The notes under the pieces are model-generated. The model saw only the letters and a program-made list of their open reading frames with translations. It was not told where the DNA came from and did not search any database. This document shows, piece by piece, positions 27,508 through 38,248 of a DNA stretch of 64,000 nucleotides (the stretch's first letter is position 1; every line of letters begins with the position of its first letter). This stretch comes from Intestinirhabdus alba (GTDB lineage: Bacteria; Pseudomonadota; Gammaproteobacteria; Enterobacterales; Enterobacteriaceae), in NCBI RefSeq assembly GCF_009711095.1, contig NZ_WMJZ01000013.1, forward strand, positions 1 through 64,000, read 5' to 3'. The position numbers were made by a program, and so were the translations under genes.

Positions 27508-29790
27508 TTACATGGTCTGAGTGAAAGTACGGGTAATAACGTCCTGCTGCTGCTCTTTTGTCAGGGAGTTAAAACGTACTGCGTAGCCGGAAACGCGGAT
27601 GGTCAGCTGCGGATATTTTTCCGGATGTTCCATCGCGTCGAGCAGCATTTCGCGGTTCATCACGTTGACGTTCAGGTGCTGACCGCCTTCGATAGACGCT
27701 TCGTGATGGAAGTAACCGTCCATCAGACCCGCCAGGTTGGTTTTACGCACTTCGTCGTCTTTACCCAGCGCGTTCGGTACGATAGAGAAGGTATAGGAGA
27801 TACCATCTTTAGCGTAGGCAAACGGCAGTTTAGCAACGGAGGTCAGAGAGGCCACAGCGCCTTTCTGGTCACGGCCGTGCATCGGGTTAGCGCCCGGTCC
27901 GAACGGTGCACCTGCGCGACGGCCGTCCGGGGTGTTACCGGTTTTCTTACCATATACCACGTTAGAGGTGATGGTCAGAACAGACTGAGTCGGGATAGCG
28001 CCACGGTAGGTGGTCAGTTTCTGAATTTTCTTCATGAAACGTTCTACCAGGTCAACCGCCATGTCATCAACGCGCGCGTCGTTGTTACCAAACTGCGGGT
28101 ATTCGCCTTCGATTTCAAAGTCGATAGCCAGGCCGTCTTCGTCACGAACCGGTTTAACTTTCGCATATTTGATTGCGGACAGGGAGTCAGCGGCTACGGA
28201 CAGGCCGGCGATACCGCACGCCATGGTGCGAACGACGTCACGGTCGTGCAGCGCCATCAGAGAGGCTTCGTAGCTGTACTTGTCGTGCATATAGTGGATA
28301 ACGTTCAGCGCGGTGACGTACTGCTTAGCCAGCCAGTCCATGAAGTGATCCATACGATCCATCACTTCGTCGAAGTTCAGAACGTCGCCTTTGATCGGCT
28401 CAGATTTCGGACCAACCTGCATTTTCAGTTTTTCATCAACGCCGCCGTTGATGGCGTACAGCATGGTTTTCGCCAGGTTAGCACGCGCGCCGAAGAACTG
28501 CATTTGCTTACCAACAACCATCGGGCTAACGCAGCAGGCGATAGCGTAGTCGTCGTTGTTGAAGTCCGGACGCATCAGGTCATCGTTCTCATACTGCAGA
28601 GAAGATGTGTCGATGGACACTTTTGCGGCGAATTTTTTGAAGTTCAGCGGCAGTTTTTCAGACCACAGAATAGTGATGTTCGGCTCCGGAGACGGCCCCA
28701 TGGTGTACAGGGTGTTCAGGAAGCGGAAGCTGTTTTTGGTGACCAGAGTACGGCCGTCAACGCCCATACCGCCGATAGATTCCGTTGCCCAGATCGGGTC
28801 GCCGGAGAACAGCTCATCATACTCAGGGGTACGCAGGAAGCGAACCATACGCAGCTTCATGACCAGGTGGTCAATCATTTCCTGAGCGTCTTGCTCGGTA
28901 ATTTTGCCCGCTTTCAGGTCACGTTCGATGTAGGCATCCAGGAAGGTGGATACGCGACCGAAGGACATTGCCGCGCCGTTCTGAGACTTAACGGCGGCCA
29001 GGTAACCGAAGTAGGTCCACTGGATAGCTTCCTGAGCGTTGGTTGCCGGACCGGAGATATCACAGCCATATTTAGCGGCCATCTCTTTGATCTGACCCAG
29101 CGCGCGGTGCTGTTCGGCAATCTCTTCACGCAGGCGGATAGTTGCTTCCAGGTTTACGCCGTTCTCCAGGTCAGACTGCAGGGAGGTGAACTGGGCGAAT
29201 TTGTCTTTCATCAGGAAGTCGATACCGTACAGCGCAACGCGACGGTAGTCACCGATGATACGACCGCGGCCATAGGCGTCCGGCAGACCGGTCAGCACGC
29301 CGGATTTACGGCAGCGCAGGATGTCCGGCGTGTAGACGTCGAACACGCCCTGGTTGTGGGTTTTGCGGTATTCGGTGAAGATCTTTTTCAGCATCGGATC
29401 CAGCTCGCGATTGTACGCTTTGCAGGAACCTTCAACCATTTTGATACCACCGAACGGGATAATCGCACGTTTCAGCGGCGCTTCAGTCTGCAGACCAACG
29501 ATTTTCTCCAGCTGCTTGTTGATGTAGCCAGCGTCATGAGAAGTGATGGTAGAAGCAACGGAGGTGTCAAAGTCAACAGGCGCGTGAGTGCGGTTTTCCT
29601 GTTTAACGCCTTCCATTACGCTGTCCCACAGGGTAGTGGTCGCTTCAGTAGCGCCAGCCAGGAAGGACTCGTCACCCTCGTACGGAGTGTAGTTTTTCTG
29701 AATGAAGTCACGGACGTTTACTTCATTCTGCCAGTCACCTTTGGTAAAACCTTCCCAGGCTGTGGCTAACTTTTCATTAAACTCGGACAT
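27508..29790 (-). CDS. pflB: Formate acetyltransferase (pyruvate formate-lyase)
   Basis: PflB converts pyruvate and CoA to formate and acetyl-CoA in anaerobic growth. It is 760 residues, as in E. coli. The active-site Cys pair is in AIACCVSP (Cys 418-419) and the radical Gly is in RVSGYAVRF (Gly 734). It is the second gene after focA; the 133-bp gap contains further leader sequence. Its ribosome-binding site is AGAAGGTAGGTGTTAC. Codon use is strongly biased to common codons, as in a highly expressed gene. The long antisense open frame is a by-product of that bias. Confidence 0.98.
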   Translation of the reverse strand: MSEFNEKLATAWEGFTKGDWQNEVNVRDFIQKNYTPYEGDESFLAGATEATTTLWDSVMEGVKQENRTHAPVDFDTSVASTITSHDAGYINKQLEKIVGLQTEAPLKRAIIPFGGIKMVEGSCKAYNRELDPMLKKIFTEYRKTHNQGVFDVYTPDILRCRKSGVLTGLPDAYGRGRIIGDYRRVALYGIDFLMKDKFAQFTSLQSDLENGVNLEATIRLREEIAEQHRALGQIKEMAAKYGCDISGPATNAQEAIQWTYFGYLAAVKSQNGAAMSFGRVSTFLDAYIERDLKAGKITEQDAQEMIDHLVMKLRMVRFLRTPEYDELFSGDPIWATESIGGMGVDGRTLVTKNSFRFLNTLYTMGPSPEPNITILWSEKLPLNFKKFAAKVSIDTSSLQYENDDLMRPDFNNDDYAIACCVSPMVVGKQMQFFGARANLAKTMLYAINGGVDEKLKMQVGPKSEPIKGDVLNFDEVMDRMDHFMDWLAKQYVTALNVIHYMHDKYSYEASLMALHDRDVVRTMACGIAGLSVAADSLSAIKYAKVKPVRDEDGLAIDFEIEGEYPQFGNNDARVDDMAVDLVERFMKKIQKLTTYRGAIPTQSVLTITSNVVYGKKTGNTPDGRRAGAPFGPGANPMHGRDQKGAVASLTSVAKLPFAYAKDGISYTFSIVPNALGKDDEVRKTNLAGLMDGYFHHEASIEGGQHLNVNVMNREMLLDAMEHPEKYPQLTIRVSGYAVRFNSLTKEQQQDVITRTFTQTM

Positions 29791-29923
29791 GTAACACCTA
29801 CCTTCTTAAGTGGATTTTTTATTTACTGCGCGGATCCACGCCGTCCTTCACGCTGCCTCTTTGCTGGCGGTGCTTTGCCATCCCGATGCAATTTGAACGA
29901 CTTTGTGTCCGGCGATATCAGCG

Positions 29924-30781
29924 TTAATGACGATCGCTGCCGCGCAGGTAAATGACCCAGTACGTCAAACCGACCAGTAAACCGCCGCCGATAATGTTGC
30001 CGATGGTAACCGGAACCAGATTATCAGTGATGAAGCTCATTACGGTCAGATGAGAAAAATTTTCCGGTGCTGAACCCACTGTGGTCCAGAACTCCGGAGA
30101 AGCAAAATCGCGAATTACAATACCCATAGGGATCATAAACATGTTTGCGATACTGTGCTCAAAACCGCTGGCAACAAACATCGCAACCGGCAGAATCATA
30201 ATAAACGCTTTGTCCATCAGGCTGCGGCCTGAATAGCTCATCCAGACGGCCAGGCAAACCATCAGGTTAGCCAGAATGCCGAGGCAGACGGCTTCAATAA
30301 ACGTATGGTGCATCTTATGGTCGGCGGTTTGCAGGACGTTAAGCCCCCACTGACCGTCGGCGGTCATATACTGGCCGGAAAGGCACATCAGCAGTACAAA
30401 AAGCAGCGCGCCGGCCAGGTTGCCAACATACACGTTCAGCCAGTTTTTCGCCAGCTGACCCCAGGTGATTCGACCGCTGGCTTTCGCCACCACGATCAGC
30501 ACGGTTGAGGTAAAGAGATCGGCCCCGCAAATAACGCAAAGAATCAACCCCAGAGAGAAGCAGATGCCGCCAAGCAGCTTCGTCACGCCGTAGGGCATCG
30601 CGCCCGCGCCGGTAGTGGCGGTGATATAAAAAACAAAGGCGATTGAAATAAATACGCCGGCGGTAATCGCCAGATAAAAAGTCTTTAACGGATGCTTCGT
30701 TGCTTTATAGACGCCTGCCTCTTCGGCTACTTTGGCCATCGCGGCGGGGAGTAAAAGATCAAAAGGGTTGTCAGCTTTCAC
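29924..30781 (-). CDS. focA: Formate channel FocA
   Basis: FocA is a pentameric FNT-family inner-membrane channel that exports formate and re-imports it at low pH. The start is GTG at 30781 (read as MKADNPFDLLLPAAMAK), giving 285 residues as in E. coli; the open frame extends upstream by 40 codons into the control region and is not used. Six membrane segments follow a short N-terminal helix that interacts with PflB. The conserved channel His is in HTFIEAVCLG or HSIANM. A GAGAGAG stretch is the ribosome-binding site. Confidence 0.97.
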   Translation of the reverse strand: MKADNPFDLLLPAAMAKVAEEAGVYKATKHPLKTFYLAITAGVFISIAFVFYITATTGAGAMPYGVTKLLGGICFSLGLILCVICGADLFTSTVLIVVAKASGRITWGQLAKNWLNVYVGNLAGALLFVLLMCLSGQYMTADGQWGLNVLQTADHKMHHTFIEAVCLGILANLMVCLAVWMSYSGRSLMDKAFIMILPVAMFVASGFEHSIANMFMIPMGIVIRDFASPEFWTTVGSAPENFSHLTVMSFITDNLVPVTIGNIIGGGLLVGLTYWVIYLRGSDRH

Positions 30782-31169
30782 ACTAACTCTCTCTTTATTA
30801 AGTCGGCGACGAGATACTAACAAAGCATTATAAATGAGAATTTGATATAGATCATATCGTACCTGGCTTAAAGGCCCTGAGAACGCATGGTTTTCAGGCA
30901 ATTTTCATCTAATTCTTTGATTATTTTGGTAAAAATAAATTTTAATTTTTAGCAAATGAGTTGAATTGTTTCTTTGCTCGCCACTCGTAGAGTTAATTAA
31001 AATGGGGTAATTAACAGTTAAAGTAACAATAGTGATCTATTGTTAATTATATATTAACTTATTATTAACATTTTTAATCCATAGCAAAATAAATGATAAG
31101 GGGCACAAAAGCGCCCCGTAATATATCTCAGCCCGAAGAATAAACCTACGGTACGCGGGCCAGGTGCTG
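30782..31169. other. focA-pflB control region
   Basis: This 388-bp region between the same-strand genes ycaO and focA is AT-rich in its middle (30900-31090). It contains an FNR site (30842-30855) and, near 30991-31020, GTTAATTAA and GTAATTAACAGTTAA repeats of the ArcA direct-repeat type. In E. coli the focA-pfl region has several promoters controlled by ArcA, FNR and IHF. The ycaO promoter should lie beyond 32930, so this region serves focA only. No gene is seen. Confidence 0.65.
30842..30855 (-). promoter_or_regulatory. FNR site upstream of focA
   Basis: TTGATatagATCAT matches the FNR consensus TTGAT-N4-ATCAA with one mismatch, 61-74 bp upstream of the focA start codon. This agrees with known anaerobic induction of focA-pflB. 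Confidence 0.8.
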
Positions 31170-32930
31170 TTATTTTGACCACCAGGCGGATTTGGCGCGC
31201 TGAAGCTTTTCATAGGCTTTTAGCAGCGACTGATGCGAAGCGAAGATCTGCAATTCGTCGTCCACCGGCGGCAGCCCGTAAAACGCCGCTTCGCCGCTTA
31301 TCGCCGCGCTGGCCGCCTCTACCGCCCCGGTGCCGTACATACGGTTAAAGGCGTTCAGATACTGCAGCGGCTCGCGATCGGCTTCCTGCGCCAGCAGCAG
31401 CAGGGTCTGCAGGCAGCGATAATAGTTGGCGCGTTCGGGGCTAAAGAGCGAGGCGTTAAACTCCATCGTCCACTCGGTCCAGATCAGCGCCTGTTCCAGA
31501 TCGCCGCCCGCCAGCGCCAGCATCGCCTTCAGTTCACCAATGCGCAGGGTGTACCAGCCGTTGTCCTGGCCGGTCGCCAGGCCCAGCAGCTCGCGCACCC
31601 GGGTAAAGTCATCATAGCCCTCTTCGTCGAGCCGTTCGATAAGCTGGAGATACGCCTCTTTTTCCCAGGCGCTGTCCGGCAGAGAGAGCAGAGTTTCGCG
31701 CAGATGAATACCCATGCTGCTGTTGGCCAGCCACAGATCTTCCGCCGGATAGATATCGGACATGCCCGGAACGATGATACGGCAGGCGTAAACGCCAAGA
31801 TGTTCGTAGTCGGCAATGTACACCTCTTTATCTTCCGCCCTGAAGATGGCCATCAGGGTGGCGAACTCCTCCTCCGTGGTGCCTGAGAAGCTCCAGTCCG
31901 TGAACGGATAGTCAGCGTCCTGTTTAAACAGATCCCAGGAGATCAGGCCGCTGGAGTCAATAAAGTGGGTTTCAAGGTTGGTGTGCTCCGCCACCTCTTC
32001 ATCGTCAAAGGTTGGTGGCGTAAAGACGTCGAGATCCTTCAGGCCGCGACCCTGCAGCAGCTCGGTGACGGTACGCTCCAGGGCGACCCCGAAGTCGGGA
32101 TGAGCGCCGAAAGAGGCAAAGCAGGTGCCGTTGGCCGGGTTGAACAGCACCACGCAAATAACCGGATACTGGCCGCCCAGCGAGGCGTCATAGGCAAAAA
32201 TCGGGAAGCCTTCCGCCTCCAGGGTGGCGATAGATTCCACCACCGACGGATAGCGCGCCAGCACGTCGGAGGGAATTTCCGGCAGGCTGATGCTTTCCGC
32301 GATAATGCGGTTCTTCACGTAGCGCTCAAAAACTTCAGACAGCCCCTGCACCCGCGCTTCATTAGAGGTATTACCGGCGGACATGCCGTTAGACACGTAC
32401 AGATTGCCGATGATGTTCATCGGGATATACACGGTCTGTTTATCGGACTGACGGGTAAACGGCAGGGCGCAGATGCCGCGCTCCTCGTTACCGGACTGCA
32501 GGTCGATAAGCTGGCTGCCGCACAGCGCGTTTTCCGGATCGTAAAAGGCGCGCAGTCGATCGTCCAGCAGCCCCTGCGGCAGGTCGTCATCGTCAGTTAA
32601 CGGAAACCATTTTTCGTTGGGATAGTGAACGAACGGGCCGTTGGCAACGGCCTTGCCGAGCCAGAAGTCGGCGAAGAAATAGTTGGTGGACAGACGCTCA
32701 AAATATTCGCCCAGCGCCGAGGCCAGCGCCGCCTTTTTGGTCGCCCCTTTACCGTTAGTAAAGCACAGCGCGCACTCTTTATCGCGAATGTGTACCGACC
32801 AGACGTTCGGCACCGGATTCAGCCAGGACGCTTCTTCAATATGAAAGCCGAGATCGAGCAGTTTCTGCTGGAAGCGGGCGATAGAGTCTTCCAGCGCGGC
32901 GTCTTTGCCGGGGATAAATGTTTGCGTCAT
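31170..32930 (-). CDS. ycaO: YcaO, ATP-dependent cyclodehydratase-family protein (RimO partner)
   Basis: This 586-residue protein carries the YcaO ATP-grasp-like domain (about residues 50-390) and a C-terminal TPR-like region (about 400-560) that in E. coli is part of dimerisation. In E. coli, YcaO is linked to beta-methylthiolation of ribosomal protein S12 together with RimO, but its precise reaction is unclear. No peptide substrate or azole-cluster partner (C- or E-protein) is nearby, so this is the stand-alone housekeeping type. Family motifs include GKGATKKAALASALGEYFER and SEVFERYVKNRI. It is transcribed toward focA, ending 388 bp before it. Confidence 0.96.
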   Translation of the reverse strand: MTQTFIPGKDAALEDSIARFQQKLLDLGFHIEEASWLNPVPNVWSVHIRDKECALCFTNGKGATKKAALASALGEYFERLSTNYFFADFWLGKAVANGPFVHYPNEKWFPLTDDDDLPQGLLDDRLRAFYDPENALCGSQLIDLQSGNEERGICALPFTRQSDKQTVYIPMNIIGNLYVSNGMSAGNTSNEARVQGLSEVFERYVKNRIIAESISLPEIPSDVLARYPSVVESIATLEAEGFPIFAYDASLGGQYPVICVVLFNPANGTCFASFGAHPDFGVALERTVTELLQGRGLKDLDVFTPPTFDDEEVAEHTNLETHFIDSSGLISWDLFKQDADYPFTDWSFSGTTEEEFATLMAIFRAEDKEVYIADYEHLGVYACRIIVPGMSDIYPAEDLWLANSSMGIHLRETLLSLPDSAWEKEAYLQLIERLDEEGYDDFTRVRELLGLATGQDNGWYTLRIGELKAMLALAGGDLEQALIWTEWTMEFNASLFSPERANYYRCLQTLLLLAQEADREPLQYLNAFNRMYGTGAVEAASAAISGEAAFYGLPPVDDELQIFASHQSLLKAYEKLQRAKSAWWSK

Positions 32931-33067
32931 GAAAAATCACTTTAGTCGTACGGAAAGCGCGCAATGATACGGGTTTTATACCCCTTGCGCCATCGCCACC
33001 GCCGTGGCGACGTAAATAAAAGTCCTGGCTATGCTTTTACAGCGTGTTAACGGATAAGAGTATAAAA

Positions 33068-33760
33068 ATGAAGACGTTCGATTTACAGCGGATGGCGCTG
33101 GACAACGTTCCCATGGAGTTTCTGGCTGAGGTCGCGCTGCGCAGCCTCTATACGTTTGTTCTGGTTTATCTTTTTTTAAAGCTTACCGGCCGACGCGGCG
33201 TGCGGCAGATGTCGCTGTTTGAAGTGCTGATCATCCTTACCCTGGGGTCGGCGGCCGGGGATGTGGCCTTTTACGATGACGTGCCGATGCTGCCGGTGCT
33301 GGTGGTCTTTATCACCCTGGCGCTGCTGTACCGGCTGGTGATGTGGCTGATGGCCCACAGCGAAAGGCTCGAAGATCTGCTGGAGGGAAAGCCGATGGTG
33401 ATCGTGGAGGATGGCGAGCTGGCCTGGTCGAAGCTCCAGAGCGCTAACATGACCGAGTTCGAGTTCTTTATGGAGCTGCGGCTCAGCGGCGTGGAACAGC
33501 TGGGGCAAATCAGGCTGGCGATACTGGAGACCAGCGGACAGATCAGCGTCTACTTTTTTGCCGATCGGGACGTCAGGCCAGGGCTGAGCATTCTTCCCAA
33601 ACACTGTACGCCGCGCTTTAAGACGGCACCGGAATCCACCGACTACGCCTGTGTACGCTGTAGCGAAGTGATTACCATGAAGGCCGGGGAGCAGCAATTA
33701 TGTCCGCGCTGCGCAAATCCGGAATGGTCGAAGGCAAGCCGGGCGAAACGGGTAACCTGA
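33068..33760 (+). CDS. ycaP: DUF421/YetF-family membrane protein YcaP
   Basis: The start at 33068 (MKTFDLQRMALDNVPMEFLA) gives 230 residues as in E. coli. Three hydrophobic segments occupy the first 95 residues, with the family signature GRRGVRQMSLFEVLIILTLG, followed by a cytoplasmic DUF421 domain. Two CxxC pairs (CVRC and CPRC) near the C-terminus look like a zinc ribbon. Function is unknown. The gene is divergent from ycaO with 137 bp between starts. AAGAGTATAAAA precedes the ATG. Confidence 0.94.
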   Translation: MKTFDLQRMALDNVPMEFLAEVALRSLYTFVLVYLFLKLTGRRGVRQMSLFEVLIILTLGSAAGDVAFYDDVPMLPVLVVFITLALLYRLVMWLMAHSERLEDLLEGKPMVIVEDGELAWSKLQSANMTEFEFFMELRLSGVEQLGQIRLAILETSGQISVYFFADRDVRPGLSILPKHCTPRFKTAPESTDYACVRCSEVITMKAGEQQLCPRCANPEWSKASRAKRVT

Positions 33761-33945
33761 CAGCCAAAACATCGGTATTTCTTCGCCAGACTGGCAGATT
33801 CTGTTGTGTGACCTGGCGCGCATTTTCGGCCTGGCCAGTTTTACCCGTTGCGGCGCGTGTCGCTGAATGATAAAACCGATATCCACATGAATAACCTTTG
33901 TCTGACGCTCGTCAGGCAAAGCACAATGCAACGTGGTGAGGGGAA

Positions 33946-35034
33946 ATGGCACAGGTCTTTAATTTTAGTTCAGGTCCGGCAATGTTACCGGCGGATGTGC
34001 TTAAGCAGGCTCAGCAGGAGCTATGCGACTGGCGCGGTCTTGGCACATCGGTGATGGAAGTCAGCCACCGCGGCAAAGCGTTTATTCAGGTCGCCGAAGA
34101 GGCGGAACAGGATTTACGCGATCTGCTTAACATTCCCTCCAGCTATAAGGTGCTGTTCTGCCACGGCGGCGGCCGCGGGCAGTTTTCCGCCGTTCCGCTC
34201 AATATCCTGGGCGGAAGAACCACCGCTGACTATGTGGACGCCGGCTACTGGGCGGCCAGCGCCATCAAAGAAGCAAAGAAATACTGTACGCCGAACGTGA
34301 TTGACGCCAGGATCACCGTTGACGGCCGCCGCGCGGTCAGGGCGATGAGCGAGTGGACGCTTTCCGCCGACGCCGCCTATCTGCACTATTGCCCGAATGA
34401 GACCATTGACGGCGTCGCCATTAACGAGACACCCAACTTCTCTCCGGAAGTCGTGGTAGCGGCAGATTTCTCCTCAACCATTCTCTCCGCTCCGCTTGAC
34501 GTTACCCGCTTTGGCGTGATTTACGCCGGGGCGCAGAAAAACATCGGGCCTGCCGGACTGAGCATTGTCATCGTGCGTGAGGATCTGCTGGGCAAAGCGC
34601 ACGCTTCCTGCCCGTCGATTCTCGACTACAGCGTCCTGAACGATAACGGCTCAATGTTCAACACCCCGCCAACCTTCGCCTGGTATCTCTCCGGGCTGGT
34701 CTTTAAGTGGCTGAAGCAGCAGGGCGGGCTGGCGGCAATGGATAGCGTTAATCAGCAGAAGGCCGCGCTGCTGTATGAGGTGATTGATAACAGCGACTTC
34801 TACCGCAACGACGTCGCGCCGGCGAACCGTTCGCGGATGAACGTACCGTTCCAGCTGGCCGACAGCGCTCTGGACGCGCTGTTCCTGGAGGAGTCTTTCT
34901 CCGCTGGCCTGCACGCGCTGAAGGGCCATCGCGTGGTGGGTGGTATGCGCGCCTCAATTTATAACGCGATGCCGCTTGAGGGCGTCAGGGCGCTGACCGA
35001 ATTTATGGTCGATTTCGAACGCCGCCGCGGCTGA
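33946..35034 (+). CDS. serC: Phosphoserine aminotransferase
   Basis: SerC makes phosphoserine for serine synthesis and 4-phosphohydroxythreonine for pyridoxal phosphate synthesis. It is a 362-residue class V aminotransferase; the PLP-binding lysine is Lys198 in [19 protein letters not shown] lies directly before the ATG. It forms the classical serC-aroA operon with the next gene. In E. coli the operon is controlled by Lrp and CRP; lrp itself is at 11 kb here. The 185 bp upstream of serC should hold the promoter. Confidence 0.98.
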   Translation: MAQVFNFSSGPAMLPADVLKQAQQELCDWRGLGTSVMEVSHRGKAFIQVAEEAEQDLRDLLNIPSSYKVLFCHGGGRGQFSAVPLNILGGRTTADYVDAGYWAASAIKEAKKYCTPNVIDARITVDGRRAVRAMSEWTLSADAAYLHYCPNETIDGVAINETPNFSPEVVVAADFSSTILSAPLDVTRFGVIYAGAQKNIGPAGLSIVIVREDLLGKAHASCPSILDYSVLNDNGSMFNTPPTFAWYLSGLVFKWLKQQGGLAAMDSVNQQKAALLYEVIDNSDFYRNDVAPANRSRMNVPFQLADSALDALFLEESFSAGLHALKGHRVVGGMRASIYNAMPLEGVRALTEFMVDFERRRG

Positions 35035-35051
35035 TCCGCGTTCCTTTCTCT

Positions 35052-35075
35052 CCACGGCTTGCCCGTGGGGATTTT
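35052..35075 (+). terminator. Hairpin in the serC-aroA gap (partial attenuator)
   Basis: CCACGG (35052-35057) and CCGTGG (35063-35068) with a 5-nt loop, followed by GGATTTTACC. The short T run suggests only partial termination, which would lower aroA relative to serC. An attenuator has been proposed at this place in enterobacteria. Confidence 0.5.
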
Positions 35076-35098
35076 ACCGTTACTGAAGAGTTTATTTC

Positions 35099-36382
35099 AT
35101 GGAATCCCTGACGTTACACCCCATCGCCCGGGTCGATGGCACCATCAATCTGCCCGGTTCGAAAAGCGTTTCGAATCGCGCTCTGCTGCTGGCGGCGCTG
35201 GCGCATGGCACCACCGTTCTGACCAATCTTCTTGACAGTGATGACGTTCGTCACATGCTCAACGCTCTGAGCGCGCTGGGGGTCAGCTATACGCTCTCCG
35301 CCGATCGCACCCGCTGCGAGATTATCGGCGGCGGGGGTGCGCTGCGGGCGAAAGGGGCGCTGGAGCTGTATCTTGGCAACGCCGGCACCGCTATGCGCCC
35401 CCTGGCGGCGGTGCTGTGCCTGGGCGGCAATGATATTGTGCTGACCGGCGAGCCGCGGATGAAAGAGCGGCCGATAGGCCACCTGGTGGACGCGCTGCGT
35501 CAGGGCGGCGCGCAGATTGACTATCTGGAGCAGGAGAATTACCCGCCGCTGCGCCTGCACGGCGGCTTTAGCGGCGGACAGGTTGCGGTGGACGGCAGCG
35601 TTTCCAGCCAGTTTCTTACCGCGCTGCTGATGACCGCACCGCTGGCACCACAGGATACGCTGATTACCATTAAGGGCGAGCTGGTCTCGAAGCCCTACAT
35701 TGATATTACGCTGAAGCTGATGAGTACTTTTGGCGTGGAGATTGAGAATCAGGACTACCAGCGTTTTCTGGTGCGGGGCGGCCAGCAGTACCGGTCGCCG
35801 GGGCGCTACCTCGTTGAGGGCGACGCCTCATCCGCCTCCTATTTTCTCGCCGCGGCGGCGATTAAGGGCGGGACGGTGAAGGTGACCGGAATCGGCCGCA
35901 ACAGTATGCAGGGCGATATCCGTTTCGCCGATGTACTGGAGAAAATGGGGGCGATCGTGAGCTGGGGTGACGACTATATCGCCTGCACTCGCGGCGAGCT
36001 GAACGCGGTGGATCTGGATATGAATGCCATTCCGGATGCGGCGATGACCATCGCCACCACGGCGCTGTTCGCCAGAGGCACGACGACGCTGCGTAATATC
36101 TACAACTGGCGGGTGAAAGAGACCGACCGGCTTTTCGCTATGGCGACAGAGCTGCGCAAGGTTGGGGCCGAGGTGGAAGAGGGGCATGATTACATTCGTA
36201 TCGCGCCGCCCGCCCGGCTGCAGTTCGCGGAAATTGGCACCTGGAACGATCACCGGATGGCAATGTGTTTTTCGCTGGTGGCGCTGTCCGATACGCCGGT
36301 GACGATTCTTGATCCCAAATGCACCGCCAAGACCTTCCCGGACTATTTCGAACGGCTGGCCGGCATCAGTACGCTCGCCTGA
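35099..36382 (+). CDS. aroA: 3-phosphoshikimate 1-carboxyvinyltransferase (EPSP synthase)
   Basis: AroA joins phosphoenolpyruvate to shikimate-3-phosphate in aromatic amino-acid synthesis. It is 427 residues, as in E. coli. The substrate-binding [18 protein letters not shown] segment (about 20-37) and [11 protein letters not shown] (about 94-104) are intact, typical of class I, glyphosate-sensitive enzymes (Gly in GNAGTAMRP unchanged). It follows serC by 64 bp across a hairpin. Confidence 0.98.
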   Translation: MESLTLHPIARVDGTINLPGSKSVSNRALLLAALAHGTTVLTNLLDSDDVRHMLNALSALGVSYTLSADRTRCEIIGGGGALRAKGALELYLGNAGTAMRPLAAVLCLGGNDIVLTGEPRMKERPIGHLVDALRQGGAQIDYLEQENYPPLRLHGGFSGGQVAVDGSVSSQFLTALLMTAPLAPQDTLITIKGELVSKPYIDITLKLMSTFGVEIENQDYQRFLVRGGQQYRSPGRYLVEGDASSASYFLAAAAIKGGTVKVTGIGRNSMQGDIRFADVLEKMGAIVSWGDDYIACTRGELNAVDLDMNAIPDAAMTIATTALFARGTTTLRNIYNWRVKETDRLFAMATELRKVGAEVEEGHDYIRIAPPARLQFAEIGTWNDHRMAMCFSLVALSDTPVTILDPKCTAKTFPDYFERLAGISTLA

Positions 36383-36391
36383 TTTTCCCTC

Positions 36392-36420
36392 GCGTCGGTC
36401 GACCGATCGACGCGCTGCTT
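36392..36420 (+). terminator. Possible aroA terminator
   Basis: GCGTCG and CGACGC pair around a self-complementary GTCGAC core 10 nt after the aroA stop. The following sequence (GCTGCTTTCCGCTTTT) is only moderately T-rich, so efficiency is doubtful. Confidence 0.4.
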
Positions 36421-36515
36421 TCCGCTTTTCTGTTACCGCGCATAGTGTTACTCTTCCATAGCTGTAACTTTTTGATTTATAAGTTTAAGTTATTTATTAT
36501 CAACGGAAGATTAAT

Positions 36516-37274
36516 ATGAAGAATAAATCATTACTCCTGGCGCTTGCCGTCTCCTCCACACTGCTCGCCGGCTGCGCCAATCTTGACGGCAATCTCCTTG
36601 CCAGCTCCGGGATGTCGGCCTACAAGGCCGCCACGCTTTCCGACGCCGAGGTAAAATCGCTGGCTGACGGTGCCTGTAAGCAGATGGATGGTGAGAACAA
36701 GATCGCCGGTGCGAAAAGCAAATACACCAAGCGTCTGAATAAAATTGCTAAGGCGCTGGGCAACAATATTGACGGTACGCCGGTCAACTACAAGGTATAC
36801 CTCACTCAGGACGTTAACGCCTGGGCTATGGCTAACGGCTGCGTTCGCGTCTACTCCGGTCTGATGGATATGATGACCGATAACGAAGTTGAAGGCGTAC
36901 TGGGTCACGAGCTGGGCCACGTTTCGCTGGGCCACTCGCGTAAAGCGATGCAGACGGCGTACGCAACCCTGGCGGCCCGCGATGCCATCGCCTCGGCCGG
37001 CGGCGCGGCGGCTTCGCTTTCCCAGTCCCAGCTTGGCGATCTGGCGGAAGGAGTGGTTAACTCTACCTTCTCCCGGAGCCAGGAATCCGACGCGGACGAC
37101 TTCTCCTACGATCTGCTGAAGAAGCGCGGCATTAAGCTGGATGGGCTGGCGAGCGCCTTTGATAAATTAGCCGGTCTGGACGGCGGTCGTGCGAAGTCGC
37201 TGATGGATTCCCATCCGGCGTCAGCCGATCGCGCGCAGCATATCCGCGATCGTATCGCGGCAGATAAAAAGTAA
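36516..37274 (+). CDS. ycaL: M48-family metallopeptidase lipoprotein YcaL
   Basis: This 252-residue lipoprotein has a lipobox LLAGC with the modified Cys at residue 20. The zinc site HELGH is at 131-135 and the third ligand Glu is in SQESDADDF (about 190). Asn at +2 after Cys (CANL) favours outer-membrane sorting by the Lol path, whose carrier LolA is encoded at 15.5 kb. E. coli YcaL degrades LptD stalled early on the Bam complex, together with BepA at later steps. It is most diverged from E. coli in residues 22-60. The position between aroA and cmk is conserved. Confidence 0.95.
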   Translation: MKNKSLLLALAVSSTLLAGCANLDGNLLASSGMSAYKAATLSDAEVKSLADGACKQMDGENKIAGAKSKYTKRLNKIAKALGNNIDGTPVNYKVYLTQDVNAWAMANGCVRVYSGLMDMMTDNEVEGVLGHELGHVSLGHSRKAMQTAYATLAARDAIASAGGAAASLSQSQLGDLAEGVVNSTFSRSQESDADDFSYDLLKKRGIKLDGLASAFDKLAGLDGGRAKSLMDSHPASADRAQHIRDRIAADKK

Positions 37275-37372
37275 AACTATGTGAACTTCCGGGCTGGTTC
37301 CCTGCCAGCCCGCTATAATTGCGCAACTATTCCCCACCTGAATATATACAAGACAGGTTTTTGCATGCAACG

Positions 37373-37402
37373 TTAACGATAGCGGGCGTGGGCGCGTATA
37401 AT
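37373..37402 (+). promoter_or_regulatory. Candidate cmk promoter
   Basis: TATAAT at 37397-37402 is a perfect -10 box 46 nt before the cmk ATG. TTAACG at 37373-37378 is a possible -35 at 18 bp. Confidence 0.55.
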
Positions 37403-37447
37403 GCGCGGCGTTTATGTTAACGGTACGCCTGTTATAAGGAGAGAAAG

Positions 37448-38131
37448 ATGACGGCAATTGCCCCGGTAATAACGATTGATGGGCCGAGCGGCGCAGGAAA
37501 AGGAACTCTGTGCAAGGCTATGGCGGAAGCATTGCGCTGGCATCTGCTGGATTCGGGGGCGATCTATCGCGTACTGGCGCTGGCGGCGCTGCATCACCAC
37601 GTGGACGTTGCCTCCGAGGACGCGCTGGTGCCGCTGGCTTCCCATCTGGACGTCCGCTTTGTCTCAACCGACGGCAGCCTGGAAGTCATCCTCGAAGGGG
37701 AGGATGTCAGCGCTGAAATCCGTACCCAGGACGTCGCCGACGTCGCCTCGAAGGTCGCCGCCTTTCCGCGCGTACGCGAGGCGCTGCTGCGGCGTCAGCG
37801 CGCTTTCCGCGAGCCGCCCGGCCTGATTGCCGACGGACGCGATATGGGAACGGTGGTATTTCCGGATGCGCCGGTAAAAATTTTCCTCGACGCCTCCTCT
37901 GAAGAGCGCGCGCACCGCCGTATGCTGCAGTTGCAGGAGAAGGGCTTTAGTGTTAACTTTGAACGCCTTTTGGCCGAGATACAGGAACGTGACGATCGCG
38001 ACCGTAATCGCGCCGTTGCGCCGCTGGCACCCGCTGCCGATGCTTTAGTTCTGGATTCCACCCGATTAAGCATTGAGCAAGTGATTGAAAAAGCGTTACA
38101 CTACGCGCGCCAAAAGCTGGCACTCGCATAA
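37448..38131 (+). CDS. cmk: Cytidylate kinase
   Basis: Cmk phosphorylates CMP and dCMP with ATP. It is 227 residues, as in E. coli, with P-loop GPSGAGKGT near residues 13-21 and the D(G)RDMGTVVFP substrate segment near 130. AAGGAG lies 7 nt before the ATG. It is followed by rpsA after 117 bp; in E. coli, cmk and rpsA are partly co-transcribed. Confidence 0.98.
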   Translation: MTAIAPVITIDGPSGAGKGTLCKAMAEALRWHLLDSGAIYRVLALAALHHHVDVASEDALVPLASHLDVRFVSTDGSLEVILEGEDVSAEIRTQDVADVASKVAAFPRVREALLRRQRAFREPPGLIADGRDMGTVVFPDAPVKIFLDASSEERAHRRMLQLQEKGFSVNFERLLAEIQERDDRDRNRAVAPLAPAADALVLDSTRLSIEQVIEKALHYARQKLALA

Positions 38132-38248
38132 TTAATGCGACCGAATTAGCAGTATCCCCGCTGCAAAGGAATGACAGTGGGTATGTGAAACAACCCCATC
38201 CGGCACGGAGCCAGGTGGACGTTAAAATATGAAACCTGAAGATCAAAC

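Noticed and set aside
27625-29769. A 714-codon open frame antisense to pflB.
   Set aside because: Produced by the strong codon bias of pflB; no start signal or family resemblance.
31170-32930. ycaO as part of a ribosomal peptide (azole) gene cluster.
   Set aside because: No precursor peptide, dehydrogenase or partner protein is nearby, and the protein matches the housekeeping YcaO of E. coli.
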